Below are positions 41,907-50,424 of a DNA stretch of 64,000 nucleotides, in pieces (the first letter of the stretch is position 1; the number at the start of each line of letters is the position of its first letter). The notes under the pieces are model-generated. The model was not told the DNA's origin, ran no database searches, and saw only the letters and a list, made by a program, of their open reading frames with translations. The DNA comes from Chitinophagaceae bacterium (lineage in GTDB: Bacteria > Bacteroidota > Bacteroidia > Chitinophagales > Chitinophagaceae). The translations under genes were made by a program, and so were the position numbers. The stretch is from contig JALHNJ010000014.1 in the NCBI GenBank assembly GCA_022843585.1, positions 62,001 to 126,000 of the forward strand, written 5' to 3'.

Positions 41907-43058
41907 ATGAATCAAAGATTTCTCGTACTCCTTATTGGCTTGTTTTTTCTATCGGCTGTAACCCAAGCCCAGTCAACTTATTTTCCGGATACAGCCTGGC
42001 AAACAAAAACGCCGCAACAGCTTGGCATGAACAAGCAATGGCTCGACAGTGCTGTTGCTTTTGCCATGACCAATGAAAATAAAATGGAAAGAGATTTACG
42101 TATAGCAAATCTCAAAGCTTATACAAGAGAACCCGGTTATGCAATCATTGGCCCCATGAAAGAAAGAGGTGGCCCTGCGGGAATGATCATTAAAAATGGT
42201 TTTATTGCTGCTCAATGGGGTGATGTAAACAGAGTTGATATGACATTTAGTGCTACAAAAAGTTTTCTATCTACTGTAGCAGGACTTGCTGTTGGTGATG
42301 GATTAATAAAAAATGTACAAGAACCGGTTGCAAAATATATGTGGGATGATACATACAAAGGAGAACACAATGTAAAGATCACCTGGGAACATTTATTGAA
42401 TCAGTCATCTGATTGGAGCGGCACATTATTCGGATTGCATGATTGGGCCGATCGTCCGCCCAGAGAAGGCGGTATTGATGATTGGAAAAACAGGAAATTA
42501 CTGCCACCCGGAACAGTATATGAATACAACGATGTGAGAGTGAACTTGCTGGCTTACTCTTTATTACAGGTTTACCGCAAGCCATTGCCAATGGTACTGA
42601 AAGAAAAATTAATGGATCCAATTGGTGCATCCACAACGTGGCGTTGGTATGGGTATGATAATAGCTTTGTAAATATGGATGGCATCATGATGCAATCAGT
42701 AAGCGGTGGCGGACATCACGGCGGCGGTATTTTTATTAATACAACAGATATGGCAAGATTTGGCTTGCTGTTTTTGCGAAAAGGTAAATGGAATAACAAG
42801 CAACTCTTATCCGAAAAATGGATTGCAGAGGCACATCGTCCATCTGCGCCTAATAAAGAGTATGGTTATTTATGGTGGATTAACAGTACAAAAAAATGGT
42901 CGGATGTTTCATCTAATATTTATTACGCAGTGGGTTTTGGTGGAAATTATATAGTGGTAGATGAGGAACATGATATCGTAGTGGTAACAAGATGGATGGA
43001 TGACAGTAAGATGGGCGAACTGATGAAACGTGTTATTCAATCAATTGATAAGAAATAA
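41907..43058 (+). CDS. Secreted serine hydrolase, class C beta-lactamase family
   Basis: 383 residues with a signal peptide (cleavage after ...VTQA). The fold is the beta-lactamase class C/D-amino-peptidase type: S115-A-T-K118 as the S-x-x-K nucleophile motif, Y-E-Y-N-D-V as the Y-x-N motif, and a G-G-G-H-H-G-G-G segment where the third motif is expected. Probably an esterase or peptidase acting in the periplasm; a real beta-lactamase is less likely. It is placed between two FIST genes with 12- and 25-bp gaps, so it might release or degrade a signal sensed by them. Confidence 0.86.
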   Translation: MNQRFLVLLIGLFFLSAVTQAQSTYFPDTAWQTKTPQQLGMNKQWLDSAVAFAMTNENKMERDLRIANLKAYTREPGYAIIGPMKERGGPAGMIIKNGFIAAQWGDVNRVDMTFSATKSFLSTVAGLAVGDGLIKNVQEPVAKYMWDDTYKGEHNVKITWEHLLNQSSDWSGTLFGLHDWADRPPREGGIDDWKNRKLLPPGTVYEYNDVRVNLLAYSLLQVYRKPLPMVLKEKLMDPIGASTTWRWYGYDNSFVNMDGIMMQSVSGGGHHGGGIFINTTDMARFGLLFLRKGKWNNKQLLSEKWIAEAHRPSAPNKEYGYLWWINSTKKWSDVSSNIYYAVGFGGNYIVVDEEHDIVVVTRWMDDSKMGELMKRVIQSIDKK

Positions 43059-43083
43059 AGCGGTACTAAAAAGATATTACAAC

Positions 43084-44232
43084 ATGAAAGCAAAATCAAT
43101 CAAAGGAAAATCAACAGAAGAAATTCAATTAGCATTAGAAGAAAGCATGGCCGATGGCTTCAAGCCAACATTGTCTATTTGCTTTATTTCTAAAATCCAG
43201 GATAGAGCTGCTATCAGTAATATGCTTGATGCCAACGGTATTGCTGTGTTTGGTTGCACCACACATGGAGAGTTTATCGATGAAGAAACAGAAAAACAAT
43301 CAGCTGCCATATTGCTGCTCGACATGAACAGGAAAAATTTTGAAATATATTTTGAAGAGTATCCCCAAAAAAACTACAGAGAAATCGCCGCCGCTATTGC
43401 ACGGAAAGCTAAAACCAAGTTTGCTGTTCCTGCATTTTTAATTGGCATCAGCGATGCGGTGGCTGATGGTGAAGAAGTTTTGCATGGATTTGAAGACGAA
43501 ATCGGAGCAGATGTAGATGTGTTTGGCGGTGCTGCGGGTGACGATTATTCATTTACTGAGACCTTTGCTTTTACCAATAATAAGGAAACCAAAAATGGTA
43601 TCATTTGCATTGCCTTTGATAAAAACAATGTACAAATAAAAGGGGTTGCTACCTGCGGCTGGACAGCAGTGGGGACAGAAAAAATAGTTACTAAAAGCGA
43701 AGGTAACCATGTGTACACTATTGATAATATACCAGCCCTTGACATTACAATAAAATTTGGAGGCCTTGAAAATGTTACTCCTGACAATAAGGATGTAAAA
43801 AATGTATTGGTAGAACTGGCAACAAATTTTCCCCTTCAGTTGCAAAAAGAAAAAGGTGATCCGGTTATGCGTCCGGGTCTTGTAGTTGACTGGACCGATC
43901 GTTCTTTTTATACCAGCGGCTCCGTTCCGCAGGGATCAAAAGTTCGTTTTTCAGTTCCACCCGATTGGGATGTAATGGAAAAAGTCATCAAAGGCGTTGA
44001 GAATTTGCGGGACACAGAAATGCCCGATGCAGACGCCGTGGTGGTTTTCAGTTGTGCCGGACGAATTCTTGCATTAGGCCCTATGATGAAAGATGAACTG
44101 GAAGGAATAAAACAAGTATGGAATGTCCCTATGGCAGGTATGTTCAGCAATGCAGAGCTTGGCAGAGCCACCGGAGGAAATTTAGAAATGCACAACATCA
44201 CAACTTGCTGTGTAGCCATAAAAGAAAAATAA
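43084..44232 (+). CDS. FIST-domain sensory protein 3
   Basis: About 382 residues from the ATG at 43084 (the frame runs on 18 codons upstream inside the hydrolase gene, but the paralogues begin at M-K-A-K-S-I). FIST N and C domains with V-F-G-C-T-T-H-G-E-F, F-G-G-A-A-G-D-D, V-A-T-C-G-W-T-A-V-G and V-V-F-S-C-A-G-R. It lacks the Met in the G-G-M-A-G-D-D motif of the others. Its stop codon directly precedes the ATG of the histidine kinase, with no spacer, a tight coupling that suggests a working pair. Confidence 0.88.
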   Translation: MKAKSIKGKSTEEIQLALEESMADGFKPTLSICFISKIQDRAAISNMLDANGIAVFGCTTHGEFIDEETEKQSAAILLLDMNRKNFEIYFEEYPQKNYREIAAAIARKAKTKFAVPAFLIGISDAVADGEEVLHGFEDEIGADVDVFGGAAGDDYSFTETFAFTNNKETKNGIICIAFDKNNVQIKGVATCGWTAVGTEKIVTKSEGNHVYTIDNIPALDITIKFGGLENVTPDNKDVKNVLVELATNFPLQLQKEKGDPVMRPGLVVDWTDRSFYTSGSVPQGSKVRFSVPPDWDVMEKVIKGVENLRDTEMPDADAVVVFSCAGRILALGPMMKDELEGIKQVWNVPMAGMFSNAELGRATGGNLEMHNITTCCVAIKEK

Positions 44233-45270
44233 ATGAACCAGCACCTGCAAAATATACTAACCATTATTCAGCAAGATGAAAGCTTAACCGCTGAACAAAA
44301 AGATAGTATTGCCAAATCACTAAAGGATGCCAATAAAGAATTAGAGATAACCGCTTTCAAGCTCGACCGTACCGAAAAAGTAAAACGTACTACTGCCATT
44401 CTTCTAGAAGAAACCATTGAAGAGCTGGAACAAAAGCGAAAAGCCATTGAAGAAACAAATGCAGCACTAACCCAATCATTAGAAGAATTAAAAGCTGCCC
44501 AGGCACAATTGATCCAATCAGAAAAAATGGCCAGCTTGGGCGAATTGACAGCCGGCATTGCCCATGAAATCCAAAACCCGTTAAACTTCGTCAATAATTT
44601 TTCGGATGTAAGTACAGAGTTGGTAGATGAAATGAATGAAGAAATAGATAAGGGAAATCTGGAAGATGCAAAGCAAATAGCACAAGACCTCAAACAAAAT
44701 CTCGAAAAAATAAATCATCATGGCAAACGAGCCGGCGATATTGTAAAAGGAATGTTGCAACATAGCCGAACCAGTAGCGGGCAAAAAGAACTCACAGATA
44801 TTAATGCATTAGCAGATGAATATCTGCGATTAGCCTATCATGGCTTGCGGGCAAAGGACAAAACCTTTAATGCGGCTATGAAAACAGACTACGATGAAAG
44901 TATCGGGCTGATAAAAATTATTCCGCAGGATATTGGCCGTGTGATACTCAATCTTATCACCAATGCATTTTATGCAGTTAATGAGCGAAAGAAACTTTCT
45001 GTTGAAGGATATGAGCCAGTAGTTTCAGTAAGCACCCGAAAAGATAATAATACAAATGAAATCAGGGTGAAGGATAATGGAACAGGCATTCCACAAAAAG
45101 CATTGGATAAAATATTCCAGCCTTTCTTTACCACCAAACCAACAGGACAAGGAACAGGTTTAGGCTTAAGTTTAAGTTATGACATTGTAAAAGCACATAA
45201 CGGGGAATTAAAAATGGAAACGAAGGAAGGTGAAGGCAGTGAGTTTATTATTCAAATACCAACTAATTAG
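44233..45270 (+). CDS. Sensorless cytoplasmic histidine kinase
   Basis: 345 residues. There is no membrane segment and no sensor domain; residues 1-95 are a coiled coil. The dimerisation domain has G-I-A-H-E-I-Q-N-P with phosphoacceptor His111 and an E-x-x-N phosphatase-type pair, followed by an H-G-K-R-A helix. The ATP-binding domain shows I-L-N-L-I-T-N-A (N box), D-N-G-T-G-I-P (G1), F-T-T-K-P-T-G-Q-G-T-G-L-G-L (F and G2 boxes). With no sensor of its own and starting right at the end of FIST 3, it probably receives its signal from the FIST proteins. Its first 130 core residues are nearly identical to the next kinase. Confidence 0.92.
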   Translation: MNQHLQNILTIIQQDESLTAEQKDSIAKSLKDANKELEITAFKLDRTEKVKRTTAILLEETIEELEQKRKAIEETNAALTQSLEELKAAQAQLIQSEKMASLGELTAGIAHEIQNPLNFVNNFSDVSTELVDEMNEEIDKGNLEDAKQIAQDLKQNLEKINHHGKRAGDIVKGMLQHSRTSSGQKELTDINALADEYLRLAYHGLRAKDKTFNAAMKTDYDESIGLIKIIPQDIGRVILNLITNAFYAVNERKKLSVEGYEPVVSVSTRKDNNTNEIRVKDNGTGIPQKALDKIFQPFFTTKPTGQGTGLGLSLSYDIVKAHNGELKMETKEGEGSEFIIQIPTN

Positions 45271-45279
45271 ATTCAACAG

Positions 45280-47313
45280 GTGAAACTATTTGTAAAAATA
45301 ATTTTCTTTCTGCTGCTGCCTGGTTGGCTCAGTGCACAAACCGGGACTTACTACGATTATAATTATTACAGCCAAAACCGGTTTGACAGTTTGCAATTGC
45401 TTTTTAAAAGCACCTCCAACGATTCAGTAAAAATGGCTGTATCCAGGGATCTTGGTTTGTATTATAATGAGTCAAAAACCGATAGTGGTTTTTATTTTCA
45501 TTCCGTTCAATTGAAATTAGCCCAACAATTAAAATTGAAATTGTGGGAAGCAGATGCTTATGACATTTCAGGTTATGTGCTTACAAGCATAGGAAATTAT
45601 CCCCTGGCACTGGAATACTTTTTACATGCATTACGAATTGCGGAAGACCCGAAAACGGAAAAGAATATTTGGCGGATCACAAAATTTTCAGAGAAAGCAG
45701 ATCCGTATGTTGCCCGTATGACGGTGCTGGCGAATATTCATAATGATATGAATGTGCTATATAAAATGTCGGGTAATACAAACAAGCATCTTGTAAGCCT
45801 TTTTGAAGCTCAAAAAATTGCAACAAATATTAAAGATACCATCATGTTATCTTTTACTGCAATGAACCTGGGCAATACCTACAAGGATTTAAATAAATTG
45901 GATTCAGCACTGATCTATGAAAAAAGGGCAGTAAGCTATGCAGAGCAAACCGGGTTTAAAGTGTATTATGGATACATGCTAGGCTTACAAGCAGATATAT
46001 ATGCAGCAATGAATAAATCAGATTCTGCAAGCAAGTACTATCTGCAATCAATATATCTTAATAAGGTTCAGCGAACCTATTCTAACCAGGCAAGGTTTAG
46101 TCTTGCTTATGCAAAATTATTGAGCCATAAAAACATAATAGACTCCGCCCTTTATTATGCAAAATCAGGGTTAAATATTTATACCACCACTAATGAACTT
46201 GCCGGTAAACTAAATGCATACAAAACACTTTCATCTATCTATAAAAAAATAAAGAATAACGACAGTGCTTTTTACTACCAGGAATTGGCCATTGCGGCTA
46301 ATGATAGCCTTGCCAATGCAGATAAAGTAAAGCAGTTTGAGAATATTGGATTTGATCAGCAGCTAAAAGTACAGGAACTGGAAAAGGAAAAAGTAATAAC
46401 GCAAAACAGGAACAGAACATATGCTTTTATTGCTGGTTCTGCCTTTTTTCTTTTAATAGGATTGCTCCTTTACAGGAACAACCGCCAAAAACAAAAAGCT
46501 AATAAAATTTTAGAAACAACACTAGCCAATTTAAAATCCACCCAATCCCAACTGATACAATCAGAAAAAATGGCTTCGTTGGGAGAACTCACTGCCGGCA
46601 TTGCCCATGAAATTCAAAACCCGTTAAACTTCGTCAATAATTTTTCGGATGTAAGTACAGAACTGGTGGATGAAATGAACGAAGAAATTGATAAAGGAAA
46701 TCTGGAAGATGCAAAGCAAATAGCACAAGACCTGAAACAAAATCTCGAAAAAATAAATCATCATGGCAAACGGGCTGGTGATATTGTAAAAGGAATGTTG
46801 CAGCACAGCCGTAGCAGCAGCGGACAAAAAGAGCCAACGGATATTAATGCATTAGCCGACGAATATTTGCGCTTAGCTTATCATGGACTAAGGGCAAAAG
46901 ACAAAACTTTCAATGCAACATTAAAAACAGGCTATGATGAAAGCATTGGCAATATCAATATCATTCCGCAGGATATAGGAAGAGTAATCTTGAATTTAAT
47001 TACGAATGCTTTCTATGCCGTACATCAAAAATCAAAACAAGGTCTTACAGGTTATGAACCAACTGTTGCAATCAGCACTAAGAAAGAAGGCAACAATGTT
47101 TTCATTGAGGTAATAGATAATGGCAGCGGTATTCCATTAAAAGTATTAGATAAAATCTTTCAACCATTCTTTACCACCAAGCCAACAGGACAGGGAACAG
47201 GGTTAGGCTTATCATTGAGTTATGATATTGTAAAAGCACATGGTGGGGAATTGAGGGTAGAGACGAAAGAGGGAGAAGGGGCAACGTTTATTATTGTTTT
47301 ACTAGTTAATTAA
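45280..47313 (+). CDS. TPR-transmembrane histidine kinase 1
   Basis: 677 residues, starting with GTG. The signal peptide ends ...WLSAQ, then come about 360 helical residues with TPR-like repeats (for example N-L-G-N-T-Y-K-D-L-N-K-L-D-S-A-L and similar), one membrane span around 381-401, a short coiled coil, and the kinase core with His443. The layout puts the TPR part in the periplasm and the kinase in the cytoplasm, so it likely senses a periplasmic protein or peptide partner. The gene is 9 bp after the sensorless kinase. Its core from S-E-K-M-A-S to the H-G-K-R-A helix is almost the same as that kinase, suggesting recent duplication or gene conversion. Confidence 0.92.
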   Translation: MKLFVKIIFFLLLPGWLSAQTGTYYDYNYYSQNRFDSLQLLFKSTSNDSVKMAVSRDLGLYYNESKTDSGFYFHSVQLKLAQQLKLKLWEADAYDISGYVLTSIGNYPLALEYFLHALRIAEDPKTEKNIWRITKFSEKADPYVARMTVLANIHNDMNVLYKMSGNTNKHLVSLFEAQKIATNIKDTIMLSFTAMNLGNTYKDLNKLDSALIYEKRAVSYAEQTGFKVYYGYMLGLQADIYAAMNKSDSASKYYLQSIYLNKVQRTYSNQARFSLAYAKLLSHKNIIDSALYYAKSGLNIYTTTNELAGKLNAYKTLSSIYKKIKNNDSAFYYQELAIAANDSLANADKVKQFENIGFDQQLKVQELEKEKVITQNRNRTYAFIAGSAFFLLIGLLLYRNNRQKQKANKILETTLANLKSTQSQLIQSEKMASLGELTAGIAHEIQNPLNFVNNFSDVSTELVDEMNEEIDKGNLEDAKQIAQDLKQNLEKINHHGKRAGDIVKGMLQHSRSSSGQKEPTDINALADEYLRLAYHGLRAKDKTFNATLKTGYDESIGNINIIPQDIGRVILNLITNAFYAVHQKSKQGLTGYEPTVAISTKKEGNNVFIEVIDNGSGIPLKVLDKIFQPFFTTKPTGQGTGLGLSLSYDIVKAHGGELRVETKEGEGATFIIVLLVN

Positions 47314-47318
47314 ATCGA

Positions 47319-49286
47319 ATGAAAAAATTATTTTTATTGATCCTGGCTTCCTGCTCAATTTTCATAAACTCATATGGTCAAAGTTCCCCGGAAGAGATAA
47401 AGAGGATGAAGGATCAATTATTAATAGCAAAACATGATTCAATAAAGGTTGGCTTGACCTATATGTTGGCCTATGGGTATCGATTTTCTAATATCGACTC
47501 TTCTCTTTTTTATTCTGATGTTACCATTGCTTTAGCAGATAAATTCAATTTACCTTCTATTAAAGCGCAGATGTTATCGCTGAAAGGAGCTACTGTTCTA
47601 GAGGCTGGTAAACTACCTGAATCGCTGCGATTTCAATTTGAAGCAATGGGAATAAGTGAAAAGATAAAAGACACTTCCAATATTGCCTTTGCATTAAACC
47701 GGATCGGAAATATATATATGGAATTGGGCGATTATAGAAAAGCGAATGAGTATTATTTTCAGTCAAAAGACTTATTTGATAAAATTGCTGATAGTGGAAT
47801 GGTCTATAATGAATTGTCAAATATTGGAAACATTTATGACCTCATGCAAATTCCCGATTCCGGATTGTACTATCAACAGATCGTATATGAAGCATCGCTT
47901 ACAACTACTGACAGACAGAAATTTACCCGCCCGGAAATGATGTTTAGAATGGGCAATGCATATAGTTTGAAAGGGAATAAAGAGAAGGCAATGTATTTTT
48001 ATAAGCAGGGTATTAAAGAAGCAAATATTGATAATGATACCAGGAACCTGACTATGAATAACCTGTTCCTTGCAAAACTATACGATGAACTGAATATGCC
48101 CGACTCTAGTATCAAGTATGCCTACAATGCAATACAAACGGGTAGAACAATTACATTCAGAAAAGGTGTTTATGATGCTTCTTTACTGATCAGTGGTTTG
48201 TATAAAAAAAGAAATCAGAATGACAGTGCCTATAAATATTTATTGATTGCCAACGTTGAAAAAGATAGCTTAACCGGCACAAAAAGATTCCAGGAATTAC
48301 AGCGTATTGTGTTAGATGAGCAAGAACGGGAAAGGAATGCAGAAGCGGAAAGAATTGCTGACCGAAACAGGCAAAGACAAATGGCCCTTTTAGCAGGACT
48401 GGGATTATTTTTAATTATCGCTACTATTCTCTTTCGGAACAATAAGCAAAAGCAAAAAACAAACAGGGCATTAGAAAATACCTTGACAAGACTTAGACTA
48501 ACGCAATCCCAACTCGTTCAATCCGAAAAAATGGCCAGCCTTGGAGAGCTCACCGCAGGCATTGCCCATGAAATTCAAAACCCGTTAAACTTCGTCAATA
48601 ATTTTAGCGAGGTAAATACTGAATTGATTGATGAGATGAAAATTGAAATGGATAAAGGAAACATCGACGATGCAAAAGTAATTGCAGATGATATAAAAGA
48701 GAATGAACAAAAAATAAACCATCACGGTAAAAGAGCCGATGCCATTGTAAAAGGAATGTTGCAACATAGCAGCAGTGGAAGCGGAAAAAAAGAACCTACT
48801 GATATTAATAAACTGGCCGATGAATATTTACGATTGGCTTATCATGGGTTAAGAGCAAAAGACAAATCCTTTAATGCAACGATGAAAACAGATTTTGATG
48901 AAAGTGTTGGCAACATAAATATCATTCCGCAGGATATTGGAAGGGTTATTCTCAACCTCATCACTAATGCATTTTATGCCACCAACGAAAAACAGAAGCA
49001 AGGCCTTGCGAACTATGAACCTATTGTTACAGTAAAGACTTCTAAAATCCCCCTTTCGGGGGGTGGGGGGGCTGTTATTATTAGAGTTGCTGATAATGGC
49101 AACGGCATTCCTCAAAAAGTCTTAGATAAAATATTTCAACCATTTTTCACCACCAAACCAACCGGGCAGGGAACAGGTTTGGGTTTATCATTGAGTTATG
49201 ATATTGTAAAAGCACATGGCGGAGAAATAAAAGTTGACACAAAAGAAAATGAGGGAACAGTATTTATTATTCAGTTACCTCTTTAA
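47319..49286 (+). CDS. TPR-transmembrane histidine kinase 2
   Basis: 655 residues: signal peptide (about 1-21), TPR-like repeats with R-I-G-N-I-Y-M-E-L-G-D-Y-R-K-A-N-E-Y, a membrane span at about 354-373, then the kinase core with His417 and the same F-T-T-K-P-T-G-Q-G-T-G-L-G-L box as its neighbours. An oddity lies in the ATP-binding domain at 49049..49071: a GC-rich palindromic stretch adds I-P-L-S-G-G-G-G-A in frame between two beta strands. A matching insert occurs at the same place in the kinase at 59715. Starts 5 bp after the previous kinase. Confidence 0.92.
   Translation: MKKLFLLILASCSIFINSYGQSSPEEIKRMKDQLLIAKHDSIKVGLTYMLAYGYRFSNIDSSLFYSDVTIALADKFNLPSIKAQMLSLKGATVLEAGKLPESLRFQFEAMGISEKIKDTSNIAFALNRIGNIYMELGDYRKANEYYFQSKDLFDKIADSGMVYNELSNIGNIYDLMQIPDSGLYYQQIVYEASLTTTDRQKFTRPEMMFRMGNAYSLKGNKEKAMYFYKQGIKEANIDNDTRNLTMNNLFLAKLYDELNMPDSSIKYAYNAIQTGRTITFRKGVYDASLLISGLYKKRNQNDSAYKYLLIANVEKDSLTGTKRFQELQRIVLDEQERERNAEAERIADRNRQRQMALLAGLGLFLIIATILFRNNKQKQKTNRALENTLTRLRLTQSQLVQSEKMASLGELTAGIAHEIQNPLNFVNNFSEVNTELIDEMKIEMDKGNIDDAKVIADDIKENEQKINHHGKRADAIVKGMLQHSSSGSGKKEPTDINKLADEYLRLAYHGLRAKDKSFNATMKTDFDESVGNINIIPQDIGRVILNLITNAFYATNEKQKQGLANYEPIVTVKTSKIPLSGGGGAVIIRVADNGNGIPQKVLDKIFQPFFTTKPTGQGTGLGLSLSYDIVKAHGGEIKVDTKENEGTVFIIQLPL
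49049..49071 (+). repeat. GC-rich palindromic repeat inserted in frame in a histidine kinase gene
   Basis: CCCCC-TTT-C-GGGGGG-T-GGGGGGG. The C and G runs form a hairpin. The AT-rich gene has no other such run. The homologous position in the kinase gene at 59715 has a near copy (61715..61737), and the other four kinase genes have none. Confidence 0.7.
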
Positions 49287-49298
49287 AGAAGTTGAATT

Positions 49299-50399
49299 AT
49301 GAAACAACATCTAACTGCCCGTTGGCCTATATTATCTACCAGCATAGTGGGTATATACTTTATCTTTTTCATAGCTGCAGCACCTGCTGTTCCGTCAACA
49401 GAAGAAACGGTTGCTGAAAAAGGCCTTTTTGAGTCGGATACTATTTTGAATATTACGTTGCAAGGAAACCTGCGAAATGTATTAAATGACAGGTCGGATC
49501 TTCCGCAAAATTTTTCGTTAGTTCTTGCGTATAAAAAAGAAGATAGTACTGAAGTGCAGCTACCTGTACAGGTAAGAACAAGAGGTCATTTTCGGCGATT
49601 GAAAGAAAACTGTTCTTACCCGCCTTTATTGATCCAGTTTCCAACACAGGGCCCTCATCTCACTTCCCTTTTCAAGGAACAAAAAAAACTAAAATTAGTA
49701 ATGCCCTGCAAAGGCGATGAATATTTGATCCGTGAATGGCTGGTATATAAAATATATAATCTTGTTACACCAAAAAGCTTTAGGGCCCGGCTGGTAAAAG
49801 TAAAACTGGAAGATGACCGAAATAAAAAATCAATTGCTCCTTTTTACGGAATACTGTTGGAAGAAGAAAAGCAAATGGCAAAGAGAAATAAGGCAGTAGC
49901 CGTAGAGCAGCCACTAAGACCGCAGCAAACACAAACAGATGCTTTTTTACACATGGCCATTTTTGAATATCTAATAGGTAATACAGACTGGTCAACACAA
50001 TTTCAGCATAATATTAAATTCTTGCGTACAGATTCCAATTCAGTTCCTGTTACGGTGCCGTATGATTTTGATCATTCTGGTATCGTCAATGCTCCATATG
50101 CACTACCTGCCGAAGAGTTGCAGTTAAGGTCAATACGAGATCGCCGTTACCGGGGTTACTGTATGAGTGATCTCAAAGTATTTGAACCCATCATTGCCCG
50201 GTACAATCAGTTGAAAAACGATATCTATAAAATATATACCAGCTGTACCCTGCTGGATGAAAAGTATATCAAATCCACCTTGCAGTTTCTGGATGAATTT
50301 TATGCGACAATCAATAATCCGAAAGCCTGGCAAAAAGAATTTAGTTATCCCTGTGATAAGAACGGAACTGGTAATGTTGTGATAAAGGGGTTGAAGTAA
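49299..50399 (+). CDS. Secreted or membrane-anchored protein, distantly CotH kinase-like
   Basis: 366 residues. An N-terminal hydrophobic segment (about 12-30) is a signal peptide or anchor. The body shows features similar to the CotH kinase family: V-R-T-R-G-H-F-R-R near 90, Y-L-I-R-E-W-L-V-Y-K-I-Y-N, a Y-G-I-L-L-E-E-E-K-Q segment, N-T-D-W then an N-I-K-F strand, and V-P-Y-D-F-D-H-S-G with a D-x-D that could bind metal. CotH kinases phosphorylate spore coat proteins; homologues elsewhere are poorly known. Located between two kinase genes (12- and 25-bp gaps). Assignment is tentative. Confidence 0.5.
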   Translation: MKQHLTARWPILSTSIVGIYFIFFIAAAPAVPSTEETVAEKGLFESDTILNITLQGNLRNVLNDRSDLPQNFSLVLAYKKEDSTEVQLPVQVRTRGHFRRLKENCSYPPLLIQFPTQGPHLTSLFKEQKKLKLVMPCKGDEYLIREWLVYKIYNLVTPKSFRARLVKVKLEDDRNKKSIAPFYGILLEEEKQMAKRNKAVAVEQPLRPQQTQTDAFLHMAIFEYLIGNTDWSTQFQHNIKFLRTDSNSVPVTVPYDFDHSGIVNAPYALPAEELQLRSIRDRRYRGYCMSDLKVFEPIIARYNQLKNDIYKIYTSCTLLDEKYIKSTLQFLDEFYATINNPKAWQKEFSYPCDKNGTGNVVIKGLK

Positions 50400-50424
50400 A
50401 ACTAGGCAAACAAAAAACTAACAA

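Noticed and set aside
41907-43058. Antibiotic-resistance beta-lactamase
   Set aside because: S-x-x-K alone is shared by many esterases and peptidases; the third motif is atypical and no resistance context is present.
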